Assembly (NCBI GenBank): GCA_958354085.1
Contig: CATWUX010000042.1
Coordinates: 1 to 15,776 of the forward strand
Length of the DNA: 15,776 nt
DNA from: an uncultured Oscillospiraceae bacterium
GTDB taxonomy: Bacteria > Bacillota > Clostridia > Oscillospirales > Acutalibacteraceae
Direction of reading: 5' to 3'
The notes under the pieces are model-generated. The model made no database searches, had not been told where the DNA came from, and saw only the letters and a program-made list of their open reading frames with translations. Every line of letters starts with the position of its first letter. Position 1 is the first letter of the stretch. The translations under genes and the position numbers were made by a program. Shown piece by piece: positions 6,912 to 13,548 of this stretch.

Positions 6912-6928
6912 TTCTGATGTGATCAGAA
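6912..6928. repeat. 17-bp palindrome upstream of the acetyltransferase gene
   Basis: TTCTGAT and ATCAGAA are perfect inverted repeats around a 3-nt centre. There is no T run, so it is not a terminator; the size and symmetry fit a small operator or an mRNA hairpin between the oxidoreductase and acetyltransferase genes. The role is not known. Confidence 0.4.
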
Positions 6929-6982
6929 CGGCTTGCTGGAAAAAAGAAAATGACAGCTAATAAAATTATATTGTTATTGAAT

Positions 6983-6997
6983 GGAGGAGTGAATGTG
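6983..6997 (+). promoter_or_regulatory. Ribosome site that fixes a GTG start for the double GNAT gene
   Basis: GGAGGA at 6983-6988 is followed 6 nt later by GTG (6995-6997). The upstream ATG at 6950 has no comparable site and would add a 15-residue hydrophobic stretch that precedes the first acetyltransferase strand. Confidence 0.7.
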
Positions 6998-7960
6998 AAT
7001 TGTGTTTTGAGAAGATGGCGGATGTCAGACGCAAAGGATCTGGCGGCTGCGCTGAACAATGAAAAGATTCTCAACAATCTGCGGGACGGTCTGCCGTTTC
7101 CCTATACCGAACAGGACGCGTCGGAAAATATCGCCTCTATGCTTTCTGCAGATGAAAATGACACCTTTGCCTATGCCGTCACCTTGGATGACCGGGCTGT
7201 CGGCAGCATCGGCGCCTTTCGGCAGAATAACATCCACCGTCAAACGGTGGAGCTGGGCTATTATCTGGCGGAGGAATGCTGGGGACGGGGCATTATGACC
7301 GAGGCCATTCGGCAGATCTGCGATATCCTCTTTGAAACCACCGATATCCTCCGCATCTATGCCGAGCCTTTCGCATACAACATAGGCTCCCGGCGGGCGC
7401 TGGAGAAAGCCGGATTTCACTATGAGGGCACCATGAAAAATAACGCCGTGAAAAACGGCAAGGTTTTGGATATGGCAATGTACGCGTTGACCAAGGAGCC
7501 GTATACGTTCCGCCGGCTGACAGAAACGGAGATCCCTGCCGCCCTCTCGCTGGCATGGGAAGTGTTTTCCCAGTACGAGTCTCCGGTGTATTCTCAACAG
7601 GGGACGGAAGAATTCCGCAGATGCCTCCACGATGAAACCTATCTCGCGGGAATTGTGTATTACGGCGCATTCGATGGAAAAATGCTGATCGGTGAAATCG
7701 GTATCCGCCCCGAACAAAGGCATATCTGCTTTTTCTTTGTAAAAGGCAGTTACCACAGAAAGGGAATCGGCACAAGGCTGTTTCAGCATCTGCTTCGTGA
7801 TGTTCCGAACGGAACGATTACGCTCAATTCTTCACCCTACGGCCTTCCGTTTTATCAGGCGCTGGGTTTCCTGCCGACGGACAAGGAACAAACCGTCAAC
7901 GGCATACGCTTTACGCCGATGGTATACAATGTAAATTTGGATCAGAGAAATGCAAAATGA
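6995..7960 (+). CDS. Tandem-domain GNAT acetyltransferase
   Basis: A 321-residue protein made of two acetyltransferase domains. Domain 1 (about 2-165) is of RimJ/RimL type: VLRRWRMSDAKDLAAAL at the start, acetyl-CoA loop in YLAEECWGRGIMTEAIRQ, then the R-A-L-E-K-A-G-F-H-Y-E-G motif. Domain 2 (about 174-312) starts with YTFRRLTETEIPAAL and has its own acetyl-CoA loop FFVKGSYHRKGIGTRLF, then PYGLPFYQALGFLPTD. Both pyrophosphate-binding loops look intact, so both halves may be active. GNAT enzymes transfer acetyl groups to amines on proteins, antibiotics or small molecules; the targets here are unknown. The stop overlaps the ATG of a short flavodoxin remnant by 4 nt, so this gene was once the leader of a longer operon. 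The start is taken at GTG 6995 on the basis of the ribosome site. Confidence 0.88.
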   Translation: MNCVLRRWRMSDAKDLAAALNNEKILNNLRDGLPFPYTEQDASENIASMLSADENDTFAYAVTLDDRAVGSIGAFRQNNIHRQTVELGYYLAEECWGRGIMTEAIRQICDILFETTDILRIYAEPFAYNIGSRRALEKAGFHYEGTMKNNAVKNGKVLDMAMYALTKEPYTFRRLTETEIPAALSLAWEVFSQYESPVYSQQGTEEFRRCLHDETYLAGIVYYGAFDGKMLIGEIGIRPEQRHICFFFVKGSYHRKGIGTRLFQHLLRDVPNGTITLNSSPYGLPFYQALGFLPTDKEQTVNGIRFTPMVYNVNLDQRNAK

Positions 7961-8079
7961 AAATCGTTGTCATCAATGGTCAGAACCATAAAGGCAGGCA
8001 TTTTGGACAATTTTGCTCCGAAAAGCATGAGATGGTGCATAAACACAGCGAGAGTGTAGGAAAGAGCGAGCAAAAGTAG
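7957..8079 (+). pseudogene. N-terminal remnant of a flavodoxin-like oxidoreductase gene
   Basis: This 40-codon frame overlaps the GNAT stop by 4 nt (ATGA) and begins MKIVVINGQNHKG. That is the first strand and the start of the flavin phosphate loop of NADPH-dependent FMN reductase-like proteins, which normally continue with S/T-rich residues and ~200 more positions. Here it changes abruptly after KG into RHFGQFCSEKHEMVHKHSE, which does not resemble the family, and stops at TAG 8077. The simplest reading is a deletion or rearrangement with a breakpoint near 7995. A genuine 40-residue peptide is possible but less likely. Confidence 0.6.
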
Positions 8080-8094
8080 CAAACAGGATCGCCT

Positions 8095-8565
8095 TTACGC
8101 CTTAGATTCCAGATATGCCTGAAGAATTTCTTCCACATCAGCTTCGCTTGATTTGTAACTGTCTGTAATAATATTGCAGATCCATGCAAAGTAATCTGTT
8201 ATCGCTTCAATGAAAGAAGTCAAGATTTCTTCCATTGTACTATGCTCTGTTCGAACCGGTAGTCTGATTTGCGGAATATCCTCTTTGTTATTAAACAAGG
8301 GATATGATGTAAAGTCGGCCCAGTAGAACAGGTAGCCAACTCGTTTTCCATCTCGCTGGACCAAATAGTGCTTATATTCAAAATCCACCCACAATGTGAC
8401 GGGCAAATAAAAATTTTCCTCGACCCAAGATACAAAGTTTCGCAATTCAGATTTTGTGTTTTTTGGAATCTGGTTATCAAATCCAATATCGAAATTTCCA
8501 ACAATATCATCGGAGGTTTGAATATAAACCTGTTTTGCAACAATCCAAAGATTCTTTGGGTTCAT
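8095..8565 (-). CDS. Hypothetical protein, unrecognised
   Basis: A 156-residue protein starting MNPKNLWIVAKQVYIQ. No membrane segment or signal peptide is present. It has mixed alpha/beta character with many aromatic residues (VSWVEENFYLPVTLWVDFEY, GYLFYWADFTSYPLF) and an acidic helical C-terminus (SSEADVEEILQAYLESK). The phrase YLVQRDGKRVGYLFYWADF suggests two strands around a turn. I recognise no catalytic motif and name no family. ATG 8565 is chosen because AGAGGTG lies 7 nt upstream; a TTG at 8571 is the alternative. It has its own promoter, is markedly more AT-rich than the genes on either side, and faces the GNAT operon tail-to-tail with only 15 nt between stops. These traits fit a recently acquired gene. 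Confidence 0.72.
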   Translation of the reverse strand: MNPKNLWIVAKQVYIQTSDDIVGNFDIGFDNQIPKNTKSELRNFVSWVEENFYLPVTLWVDFEYKHYLVQRDGKRVGYLFYWADFTSYPLFNNKEDIPQIRLPVRTEHSTMEEILTSFIEAITDYFAWICNIITDSYKSSEADVEEILQAYLESKA

Positions 8566-8585
8566 TATCAATCACCTCTATGCTG

Positions 8586-8614
8586 AGTATAGCATTTTGT
8601 ATGTCTATTATCAA
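8586..8614 (-). promoter_or_regulatory. Promoter of the hypothetical minus-strand gene
   Basis: On the minus strand TTGATA (8614-8609) is followed after 17 nt by TATACT (8591-8586), close to the sigma-A consensus. Transcription would begin near 8579 and reach the ribosome site within a few bases. Confidence 0.72.
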
Positions 8615-8615
8615 C

Positions 8616-8650
8616 ACAAAACCTCTCTTGGTAGACAAGAGAGGTTTTGT
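8616..8650. terminator. Perfect 15-bp hairpin, probable bidirectional terminator
   Basis: ACAAAACCTCTCTTG (8616-8630) and CAAGAGAGGTTTTGT (8636-8650) are exact inverted repeats around GTAGA. On either strand the GC-rich core CCTCTCTTG/CAAGAGAGG is followed by TTTTGT, as in intrinsic terminators. On the plus strand it could stop read-through from the GNAT unit; on the minus strand it lies 2 bp upstream of the -35 of the hypothetical gene and could shield it from tRNA-Ser transcription. Confidence 0.65.
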
Positions 8651-8703
8651 ATGTGGAAAGGTGGAATGAAAAATATACCGCTTGGTCGCGGGCAATTCTA
8701 TTG

Positions 8704-8746
8704 CAAAAAAAGAAAAGCCTGCGGTGCGCGATTTGCTCACCGCAGG
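8704..8746 (-). terminator. Intrinsic terminator of tRNA-Ser
   Basis: On the minus strand CCTGCGGTG (8746-8738) pairs with CACCGCAGG (8726-8718), followed by CTTTTCTTTTTTT (8717-8705). It begins 3 nt after the tRNA CCA end. Confidence 0.9.
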
Positions 8747-8748
8747 TG

Positions 8749-8839
8749 TGGCGGAGAGTTAGGGATTTGAACCCTAGGTGCGCTATTAACGCACACACGA
8801 TTTCCAATCGTGCGCCTTCGACCACTCAGCCAACTCTCC
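8749..8839 (-). tRNA. tRNA-Ser(GGA)
   Basis: A 91-nt class II tRNA with encoded CCA (8749-8751). The acceptor stem GGAGAGT pairs with ACTCTCC, the D arm is GGCTGAGTGGTCGAAGGC, and the anticodon stem CGATT encloses anticodon GGA (reads UCC/UCU). A long variable arm with GTGCG/CGCAC is present, and the T arm GGGTTCAAATCCC closes the cloverleaf. It has its own promoter and terminator and so is a single-gene unit. Confidence 0.96.
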
Positions 8840-8877
8840 ATGGGCTTAACGGATTGCTTTCCGTTGGGTGCTAGACT

Positions 8878-8906
8878 ATTATAATGAATGTCGGGAAAAA
8901 AATCAA
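8878..8906 (-). promoter_or_regulatory. Promoter of tRNA-Ser
   Basis: On the minus strand TTGATT (8906-8901) and a perfect TATAAT (8883-8878) are separated by 17 nt. Transcription would start about 32 nt before the mature 5' end of tRNA-Ser. Confidence 0.82.
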
Positions 8907-8974
8907 GCCCTATTTTACATTTTTTTTGCTTTTTATGATATGAGCTCCAAAAGAGGAAATCCAAACCTCGAGAC

Positions 8975-9010
8975 AACGGCGGCGCAAAACAAATCGTATG
9001 CGCCGCCGTT
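8975..9010 (-). terminator. GC-rich hairpin after the AGCS symporter gene
   Basis: AACGGCGGCGCA (8975-8986) pairs perfectly with TGCGCCGCCGTT (8999-9010) around a 12-nt AT-rich loop, starting 7 nt after the symporter stop codon. On the minus strand it is followed by GTTGTCTC, a poor U tract; on the plus strand by TTTTT. It is likely a terminator or 3' stabilising hairpin of the symporter mRNA, and may work better in the opposite direction. Confidence 0.6.
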
Positions 9011-9017
9011 TTTACCG

Positions 9018-10478
9018 CTATTTCATATCTTCGACCTTTAGAGGTTCGGTGGTTTCCAACGTACCGGCCTTGCGGCGCGCCAGATAATCCATCAAAGATT
9101 GCACCACCTTGCCGGACAACAGCGTGACCGCGATCAGATTGGGGATCGCCATCAGGCCGTTGAACGTATCGGAAATCTCCCACACCAGATCCAGCGACGT
9201 CGTACAGCCAACTACAATCACAGCGATAAAGATACACTTGTAGATCCATGTATATTTGAGACCGAATAAGTACTCCACGCCGCGTTCCCCATAATATGAC
9301 CAGCCCAAAATAGTGGAAAACGCAAACAGCATAATCGCCAGTGACACAAATGCGCCGGCAAAATCACCCGGCAATCCGTGCTTGAACGCCTCCGCCGTGA
9401 GGGCTGCGCCCTGTAGCAATTCGCCGTTGGCATCCGTTTTACCCAGCACGCCGGTGCAAAGGATGGAAAGGGCGGTGATCGTGCAAACGATAATCGTATC
9501 CACAAACACCTCAAACACGCCCCACATACCCTGCCGGACCGGCTCCTTTACGTCCGACGCAGAGTGAACCATAACCGAAGAGCCCAAACCGGCTTCATTG
9601 GAAAATACGCCGCGCGCCACGCCGAAACGGATCGCTCGCGCGATCGCGTAACCCATGACGCCTCCGCCCACGGACTTCAGGCTGAACGCGCTCTCGAAAA
9701 TTTGGCGAAACGCGTTCGGCACACCCTGTATGTTCAAACAGATAATGATAATCCCGCCGAGCATATAGGCCAGCGCCATAAACGGTACGATCTTTTCCGC
9801 AACCGATGCTATACGACGAATTCCGCCTAAAATCACCAACGCAGCGATCGCGGCGATCACCACACCTGTAACCCATGTCGGAATATGAAAGGAATTTTTC
9901 ATTGCGCTGGAAATCGAGTTTGCCTGCGACATATTGCCGATACCGAAAGACGCCAAAATGCAGAAAATCGAGAACAGAACCGCCAACCATTTCTGCTTGA
10001 GCCCTTTTTCAATATAGAGCATAGCGCCGCCGATCCATTCGCCCTTTTCATTTTTGTGCCGGTAAAGAATACCCAGCACATTTTCGGAAAAGTTGGTCAT
10101 CATGCCGAAAAAAGCCGAAACCCACATCCAGAATACGGCGCCCGGTCCTCCCGAAACAATCGCGGTCGCCACACCGACGATATTGCCTGTGCCGATGGTT
10201 GCCGCCAGCGCCGTGGATAAAGCCTGAAACTGCGAAATTGATTTTTTATCGGATGTTTTGCGTACCTTATGATCTTTGAAAACAGCCAGGATCGTGGAAT
10301 TCAGCCACAACCCGAACTTGCTGACCTGAAAAAAGCGAGTGCGCACGGTCAAAAAAATACCGACGGCCACAAAAAAGAAAATCATGACCGGTCCCCAGAC
10401 AAAATTGTTCACCTTGCCGTTGATCTCACCGATTATGTCCGCCACTGTTTTCGCCGCTGTTGGATGAATGTACCCCAT
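9018..10478 (-). CDS. AGCS family alanine/glycine:cation (Na+) symporter
   Basis: Polytopic inner-membrane carrier of 486 residues, normal for the AgcS/AlsT family, which imports alanine or glycine with Na+ or H+. Family-typical stretches are visible: the N-terminal NNFVWGPVMIFFFVAVGIFL, the substrate-site region ATIGTGNIVGVATAIVSGGP, FWMWVSAFFGMMTNFSENVL, RAIRFGVARGVFSNEAGLGS and FSTILGWSYYGERGVEYLFG. About 10-11 hydrophobic helices can be counted. I chose ATG 10478 because GGAGGG lies 5 nt upstream on the minus strand; the longer start at 10493 would include the ribosome site. It is a single-gene unit with its own promoter and a 3' hairpin. Together with the nearby PepD it would fit amino-acid and peptide use. 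Confidence 0.96.
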   Translation of the reverse strand: MGYIHPTAAKTVADIIGEINGKVNNFVWGPVMIFFFVAVGIFLTVRTRFFQVSKFGLWLNSTILAVFKDHKVRKTSDKKSISQFQALSTALAATIGTGNIVGVATAIVSGGPGAVFWMWVSAFFGMMTNFSENVLGILYRHKNEKGEWIGGAMLYIEKGLKQKWLAVLFSIFCILASFGIGNMSQANSISSAMKNSFHIPTWVTGVVIAAIAALVILGGIRRIASVAEKIVPFMALAYMLGGIIIICLNIQGVPNAFRQIFESAFSLKSVGGGVMGYAIARAIRFGVARGVFSNEAGLGSSVMVHSASDVKEPVRQGMWGVFEVFVDTIIVCTITALSILCTGVLGKTDANGELLQGAALTAEAFKHGLPGDFAGAFVSLAIMLFAFSTILGWSYYGERGVEYLFGLKYTWIYKCIFIAVIVVGCTTSLDLVWEISDTFNGLMAIPNLIAVTLLSGKVVQSLMDYLARRKAGTLETTEPLKVEDMK

Positions 10479-10530
10479 AGAATCCCTCCGCATTGAAATT
10501 TGCCTCTGTAAGTACAGAATCTATTTTTTC

Positions 10531-10559
10531 ATAATACCATATTTTTTTACAAAACTCAA
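10531..10559 (-). promoter_or_regulatory. Promoter of the AGCS symporter gene
   Basis: On the minus strand TTGAGT (10559-10554) is followed after exactly 17 nt by TATTAT (10536-10531). The start point would be near 10524, about 45 nt before the ATG. Confidence 0.65.
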
Positions 10560-10645
10560 CAATTCTCTTCCGAAAGAGCTTACAGATTTTCGCAAATACT
10601 TTTGTAAAATTCTCATCGTAAAATCTTTAAAATATGTAAAAAGAC

Positions 10646-10674
10646 TGTACAAGCCATCGTTTTCTCTATATAAT
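10646..10674 (+). promoter_or_regulatory. Possible plus-strand promoter antisense to the neighbouring gene
   Basis: TGTACA (10646-10651) and a perfect TATAAT (10669-10674) are spaced 17 nt apart. A transcript would start near 10681 and run first through the terminator hairpin of the gene at 10729-11574. This stretch (10560-10685) otherwise holds only AT-rich sequence with no gene. The -35 is weak. Confidence 0.3.
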
Positions 10675-10684
10675 AAGCGCAGGG

Positions 10685-10726
10685 AAAACGGCCGTACCGA
10701 TGGCGCTGCTCCCATCAATACGGCCG
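10685..10726 (-). terminator. Intrinsic terminator after the polytopic membrane protein gene
   Basis: CGGCCGTA (10689-10696) pairs with TACGGCCG (10719-10726), and inside it GATGG pairs with CCATC, separated by a CC/AA internal loop. On the minus strand the stem is followed by TTTTCCC. It lies 2 nt beyond the stop codon of the gene at 10729. Confidence 0.75.
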
Positions 10727-10728
10727 CT

Positions 10729-11574
10729 TCATACACCGTTTGGCAGCAGTGTACGCCGGCGATTGACCATTTTTACCACTTCCCGGTCCGCACGGCGCTG
10801 TTCCACCCGCATGACCTCACCGGCGCGTGTCGTCAGAAAAAGCGGCGATGCATAAAAATACGGCAGCGCCAGCACACAGGTGAACAGCCAACCGGCAAAT
10901 CCGGCATACAGCCATGCCATTTCGCCGGTACGTCCGCGCATTATGCCGCGGGAAGTCCGCAGCGCCGCGCGCACGCTGCCGCACCGCGTCAGAAAATATT
11001 GGGCGGGCATATACCGCAGCATGGTCAGCTGCAGCGCGACAAAGCCGGCGATCAGCAAAAACAGGCCGAACAGCCCGCAAAACAGAATGGTGATCTCCGC
11101 CAGCGGCGAGGTAAATCCATTGCGGCGAATCACTTCACCGTATCCCATCACCAACGCCGACGGCGCAAAATACAACACTCCCCAAGCCAGCCGCCGCCAC
11201 CAAATCGCCAGCCGCCATTGCACCGACAGCCAATAGTACCCGTCTTTGTAGGGCTTCCAGACGGAACGGACAGCCGGATGCGCGCCGGAGGCCAGCCGCG
11301 CATAATAAGCCGCTTGTCCGATGCGCAAGGGCGAGGTCAGCAGCAAATCAGCGAGCACAGCCCCCAGCACAATCACGCCGTGCAGCCACGATGACTGACC
11401 GCTCAGCAGCAAATCCAAATGCACCGCTTCACCGAAATCCAAGCCGGCCAGCCGCACGGCCGCCACCTCCAGCGCCAACAGCAATAAGCCGGCGGCGCCG
11501 ATGAGGAGCTGCACCTGCACAGCATTCAGCCATTGTCCGTTCAGTTGTTTGCGTGCTTCCTGTGCCGGCCGCAT
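10729..11574 (-). CDS. Polytopic membrane protein, DUF975-like
   Basis: A 281-residue integral membrane protein with about five to six hydrophobic segments (VQLLIGAAGLLLLALEVAAV, LHGVIVLGAVLADLLLTSPL, ITILFCGLFGLFLLIAGFVA and MAWLYAGFAGWLFTCVLALP). The stretch LRYMPAQYFLTRCGSVRAAL followed by RTSRGIMRGRTGEMAWL matches the pattern I know from DUF975-type proteins (an R-Y-x-x-x-x-Y-x-L segment, then A-L-x-x-S-R-x-x-M-x-G). The biochemical role of that family is not established. ATG 11574 is chosen because GGAGGAG lies 7 nt upstream on the minus strand; the open frame extends further upstream but only into antisense of pepD. It is divergent from pepD with 165 nt between the starts and is followed by its own terminator. 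Confidence 0.83.
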   Translation of the reverse strand: MRPAQEARKQLNGQWLNAVQVQLLIGAAGLLLLALEVAAVRLAGLDFGEAVHLDLLLSGQSSWLHGVIVLGAVLADLLLTSPLRIGQAAYYARLASGAHPAVRSVWKPYKDGYYWLSVQWRLAIWWRRLAWGVLYFAPSALVMGYGEVIRRNGFTSPLAEITILFCGLFGLFLLIAGFVALQLTMLRYMPAQYFLTRCGSVRAALRTSRGIMRGRTGEMAWLYAGFAGWLFTCVLALPYFYASPLFLTTRAGEVMRVEQRRADREVVKMVNRRRTLLPNGV

Positions 11575-11739
11575 AGCCACTCCTCCGTTCGCTGGATTTT
11601 CGTATTGAACATTAAAAATAGTATGGTCTGATACTTCCAAAAAATGCAGGGGAAACCGGCGGCGCTCTATTCTTTGTTTTGAAAATTGAAAATCGGTATA
11701 TACTAAAAATACGAATCGCGGAAAGGCAGAGATCCTATT
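11575..11739. promoter_or_regulatory. Divergent intergenic region between the membrane protein and pepD
   Basis: This must hold promoters for both genes. TATACT at 11699-11704 is a reasonable plus-strand -10 for pepD, but no good -35 lies at the right distance (TTGAAA at 11679 is only 14 nt away). No clear minus-strand promoter is seen. The ribosome site of pepD is AAAGG near 11721. Confidence 0.35.
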
Positions 11740-13188
11740 ATGCAAACCATCCTCACACAAGAACCGCGCGCTGTCTGGCGCTATTTTACCGAGATCTGTG
11801 CGATCCCGCACGGTTCGGGCAACACCGCCCGGCTGGCGGATTATTGCGCTGCGTTTGCCCGTCAGCACCGCTTGGCGCACCGTTTGGACGCGGCGGGCAA
11901 TGTGGTCATTTTCAAGGATGCCGCGCCCGGCTATGAAAACGCGCCGCCGCTGCTGCTGCAAGGACATCTCGATATGGTCGGTGCAAGAGAATCGGACACC
12001 ACGTTTGATTTTGAAACCGACGCGCTGCGCTTGCAGGTGCAGGGCGATTACCTCAGCGCCGAAGGCACCTCGCTCGGCGGAGACGACGGGATTGCCGTGG
12101 CGTGTATATTGGCAATTCTGGCGGCGGAGGATCTGCCGCATCCCGCGCTGGAGGTCGTGCTCACCGTGGACGAGGAAACCGGCATGGACGGCGCTGCGGC
12201 TCTGGACGTCTCCGATCTGCGCAGCCGTCGGATGCTCAATCTGGATTCCGAAGAAGAAGGCGTTTTCCTTGCCGGCTGTGCGGGCGGCGTGCGCGTGGAA
12301 ACCCATCTGCCCGTTGTCCGGACAGGCATCACCGGTGTGACCTGCACATTGACGCTGAGCGGTTTGACGGGCGGTCACTCCGGCATCGAAATCCACAAAA
12401 ACCGCGCCAACGCCAACAGGGAAATGGGCGTGCTTCTGCACGCGGCGAGTGAAACCGTCCCTATGCACCTGCTTTCACTGAACGGCGGCGAAAAAGATAA
12501 CGCCATCGCGCGGGAATGTACCGCGCAGCTATTGCTTGATGAGCAAGATATTCCCGCTCTTACCGCCATTGTGCAGCAGGCGGAGACCGCTTTGCGGGAG
12601 GCTTACGCGGCCACCGATCCGCAGCTGCAGCTGACGCTGGAACAAAACGGCGTGCGCACCGCTGCCGCCCTCTCCGCAACCGATACGCGGCGGATCGCGG
12701 CTCTGCTTGCCGCCTTGCCCAATGGGGTACAGGCCATGAACCCCGCTCTGCCCATGCAGGTGGAAACCTCGCTCAATTTCGGACGAATGTATTTGTCGGA
12801 AACAGAACTCACCTTGCATCACGCGCTGCGCAGCTCTGATACCGCTGCCAAACAAGCCTTGAGCCAGCGGCTGGAAACACTGGCAGCTTCTTTTGGCGGC
12901 AGCTACACCCGCTCCGGCGATTATCCCGCATGGGAATACCGCGCGGACTCGCCCTTGCGTGAGCAGCTATGCCGTGTCTATCAAGAGCTGACCGGCAAAA
13001 TCCCCACGGTTGCGGTTATCCACGCCGGCCTGGAATGCGGGTTATTCGCAGAAAAGCTGCCGGAACTGGACTGCGTTTCGCTGGGGCCGGACATGGAAGG
13101 CGTTCACACCCCGCAGGAGCGCTTATCCATCTCCTCCGTACAGCGCACATGGGCGCTTTTATGCGCCTTTCTGCGGCAATATCATTAA
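11740..13188 (+). CDS. pepD: Aminoacyl-histidine dipeptidase (M20 metallopeptidase)
   Basis: Cytoplasmic zinc dipeptidase that splits Xaa-His and other dipeptides. The length of 482 residues matches PepD (E. coli enzyme 485). The family metal ligands and catalytic residues are at the expected places: His76 and catalytic Asp78 in LLQGHLDMV, the bridging Asp in GGDDGIA (115), catalytic Glu145 and ligand Glu146 in VDEETGMDGA, Asp169 in LNLDSEEEG, and a C-terminal His456 in GVHTPQERL. The lid/dimerisation domain lies around 185-400 with the family phrase GLTGGHSGIEIHKNRAN. It starts at ATG 11740. It is monocistronic, ends at a strong hairpin, and probably recycles peptides, consistent with a peptide-using gut bacterium. 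Confidence 0.96.
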   Translation: MQTILTQEPRAVWRYFTEICAIPHGSGNTARLADYCAAFARQHRLAHRLDAAGNVVIFKDAAPGYENAPPLLLQGHLDMVGARESDTTFDFETDALRLQVQGDYLSAEGTSLGGDDGIAVACILAILAAEDLPHPALEVVLTVDEETGMDGAAALDVSDLRSRRMLNLDSEEEGVFLAGCAGGVRVETHLPVVRTGITGVTCTLTLSGLTGGHSGIEIHKNRANANREMGVLLHAASETVPMHLLSLNGGEKDNAIARECTAQLLLDEQDIPALTAIVQQAETALREAYAATDPQLQLTLEQNGVRTAAALSATDTRRIAALLAALPNGVQAMNPALPMQVETSLNFGRMYLSETELTLHHALRSSDTAAKQALSQRLETLAASFGGSYTRSGDYPAWEYRADSPLREQLCRVYQELTGKIPTVAVIHAGLECGLFAEKLPELDCVSLGPDMEGVHTPQERLSISSVQRTWALLCAFLRQYH

Positions 13189-13198
13189 GGACAAAACA

Positions 13199-13239
13199 AA
13201 AGACCAAAGAACAGATACATCGTCTGCTCTTTGGTCTTT
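13199..13239. terminator. Bidirectional terminator between pepD and the tRNA pair
   Basis: AAAGACCAAAGA (13199-13210) pairs perfectly with TCTTTGGTCTTT (13228-13239); after one mismatch CAGA/TCTG adds four pairs around a 7-nt loop. Downstream on the minus strand is a U-rich TTTTGTTTTGT, which suits termination of the tRNA transcript; on the plus strand TTTCGTT follows, which is weaker. Confidence 0.8.
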
Positions 13240-13250
13240 CGTTAAGCATA

Positions 13251-13326
13251 TGGAGCTGTTAACGCGATTCGAACGCGTGACCTCTTCCTTACCAAGGAAG
13301 TGCTCTGCCTACTGAGCTATAACAGC
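13251..13326 (-). tRNA. tRNA-Thr(GGT)
   Basis: 76 nt with encoded CCA. The acceptor stem GCTGTTA pairs with TAACAGC, the D arm is GCTCAGTAGGCAGAGC, the anticodon stem CTTCC/GGAAG holds the loop TTGGTAA (anticodon GGU, threonine ACC/ACU), and the T arm is CGCGTTCGAATCGCG. Second gene of a two-tRNA transcript, 3 nt after tRNA-Asp. Confidence 0.96.
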
Positions 13327-13329
13327 ATA

Positions 13330-13406
13330 TGGCGACCCGGAACGGGCTCGAACCGTCGACCTCTAGCGTGACAGGCTAGCGTTCTAACCAGCTGAACTAC
13401 CGGGCC
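13330..13406 (-). tRNA. tRNA-Asp(GTC)
   Basis: 77 nt with encoded CCA. The acceptor stem GGCCCGG pairs with CCGGGTC (including a G-U pair), the D arm is GTTCAGCTGGTTAGAAC, the anticodon stem CTAGC/GCTAG holds CTGTCAC (anticodon GUC, aspartate), and the T arm is ACGGTTCGAGCCCGT. First gene of the pair. Confidence 0.96.
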
Positions 13407-13445
13407 TCATAGCGGCAAACCGCGTTACCGTTTGCAACGTCCTAT

Positions 13446-13474
13446 ATTATACTGGGGAACCATCCTTTTGTCAA
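13446..13474 (-). promoter_or_regulatory. Perfect consensus promoter of the tRNA-Asp/Thr unit
   Basis: On the minus strand TTGACA (13474-13469), a 17-nt spacer and TATAAT (13451-13446) match the sigma-A consensus at all twelve positions, as expected for a strongly expressed stable RNA unit. Confidence 0.93.
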
Positions 13475-13548
13475 GATGTTTTTATAAAAAAACTGAAAGT
13501 TGCGGAAAGGCTGTAAAATGAACAAAGCAAACGGATAAGATATAGGCG

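Noticed and set aside
6877..6957. Protein-like frame ending ...GDEFAVSDVIRTACWKKENDS between the oxidoreductase and GNAT genes
   Set aside because: It has no start codon or ribosome site and no family I can name; could be a relic but the evidence is too thin.
8568..8874. Short frames on both strands over tRNA-Ser and its terminator
   Set aside because: They translate tRNA sequence and hairpins and have no independent support.
10468..11394. 308-codon plus-strand frame
   Set aside because: It runs opposite the DUF975-like membrane gene, is very rich in Gln/Pro/Arg/His and has no ribosome site; antisense shadow.
11575..12468. Upstream extension of the polytopic membrane protein frame
   Set aside because: The frame stays open only because it is antisense to pepD; a strong ribosome site fixes the start at 11574.
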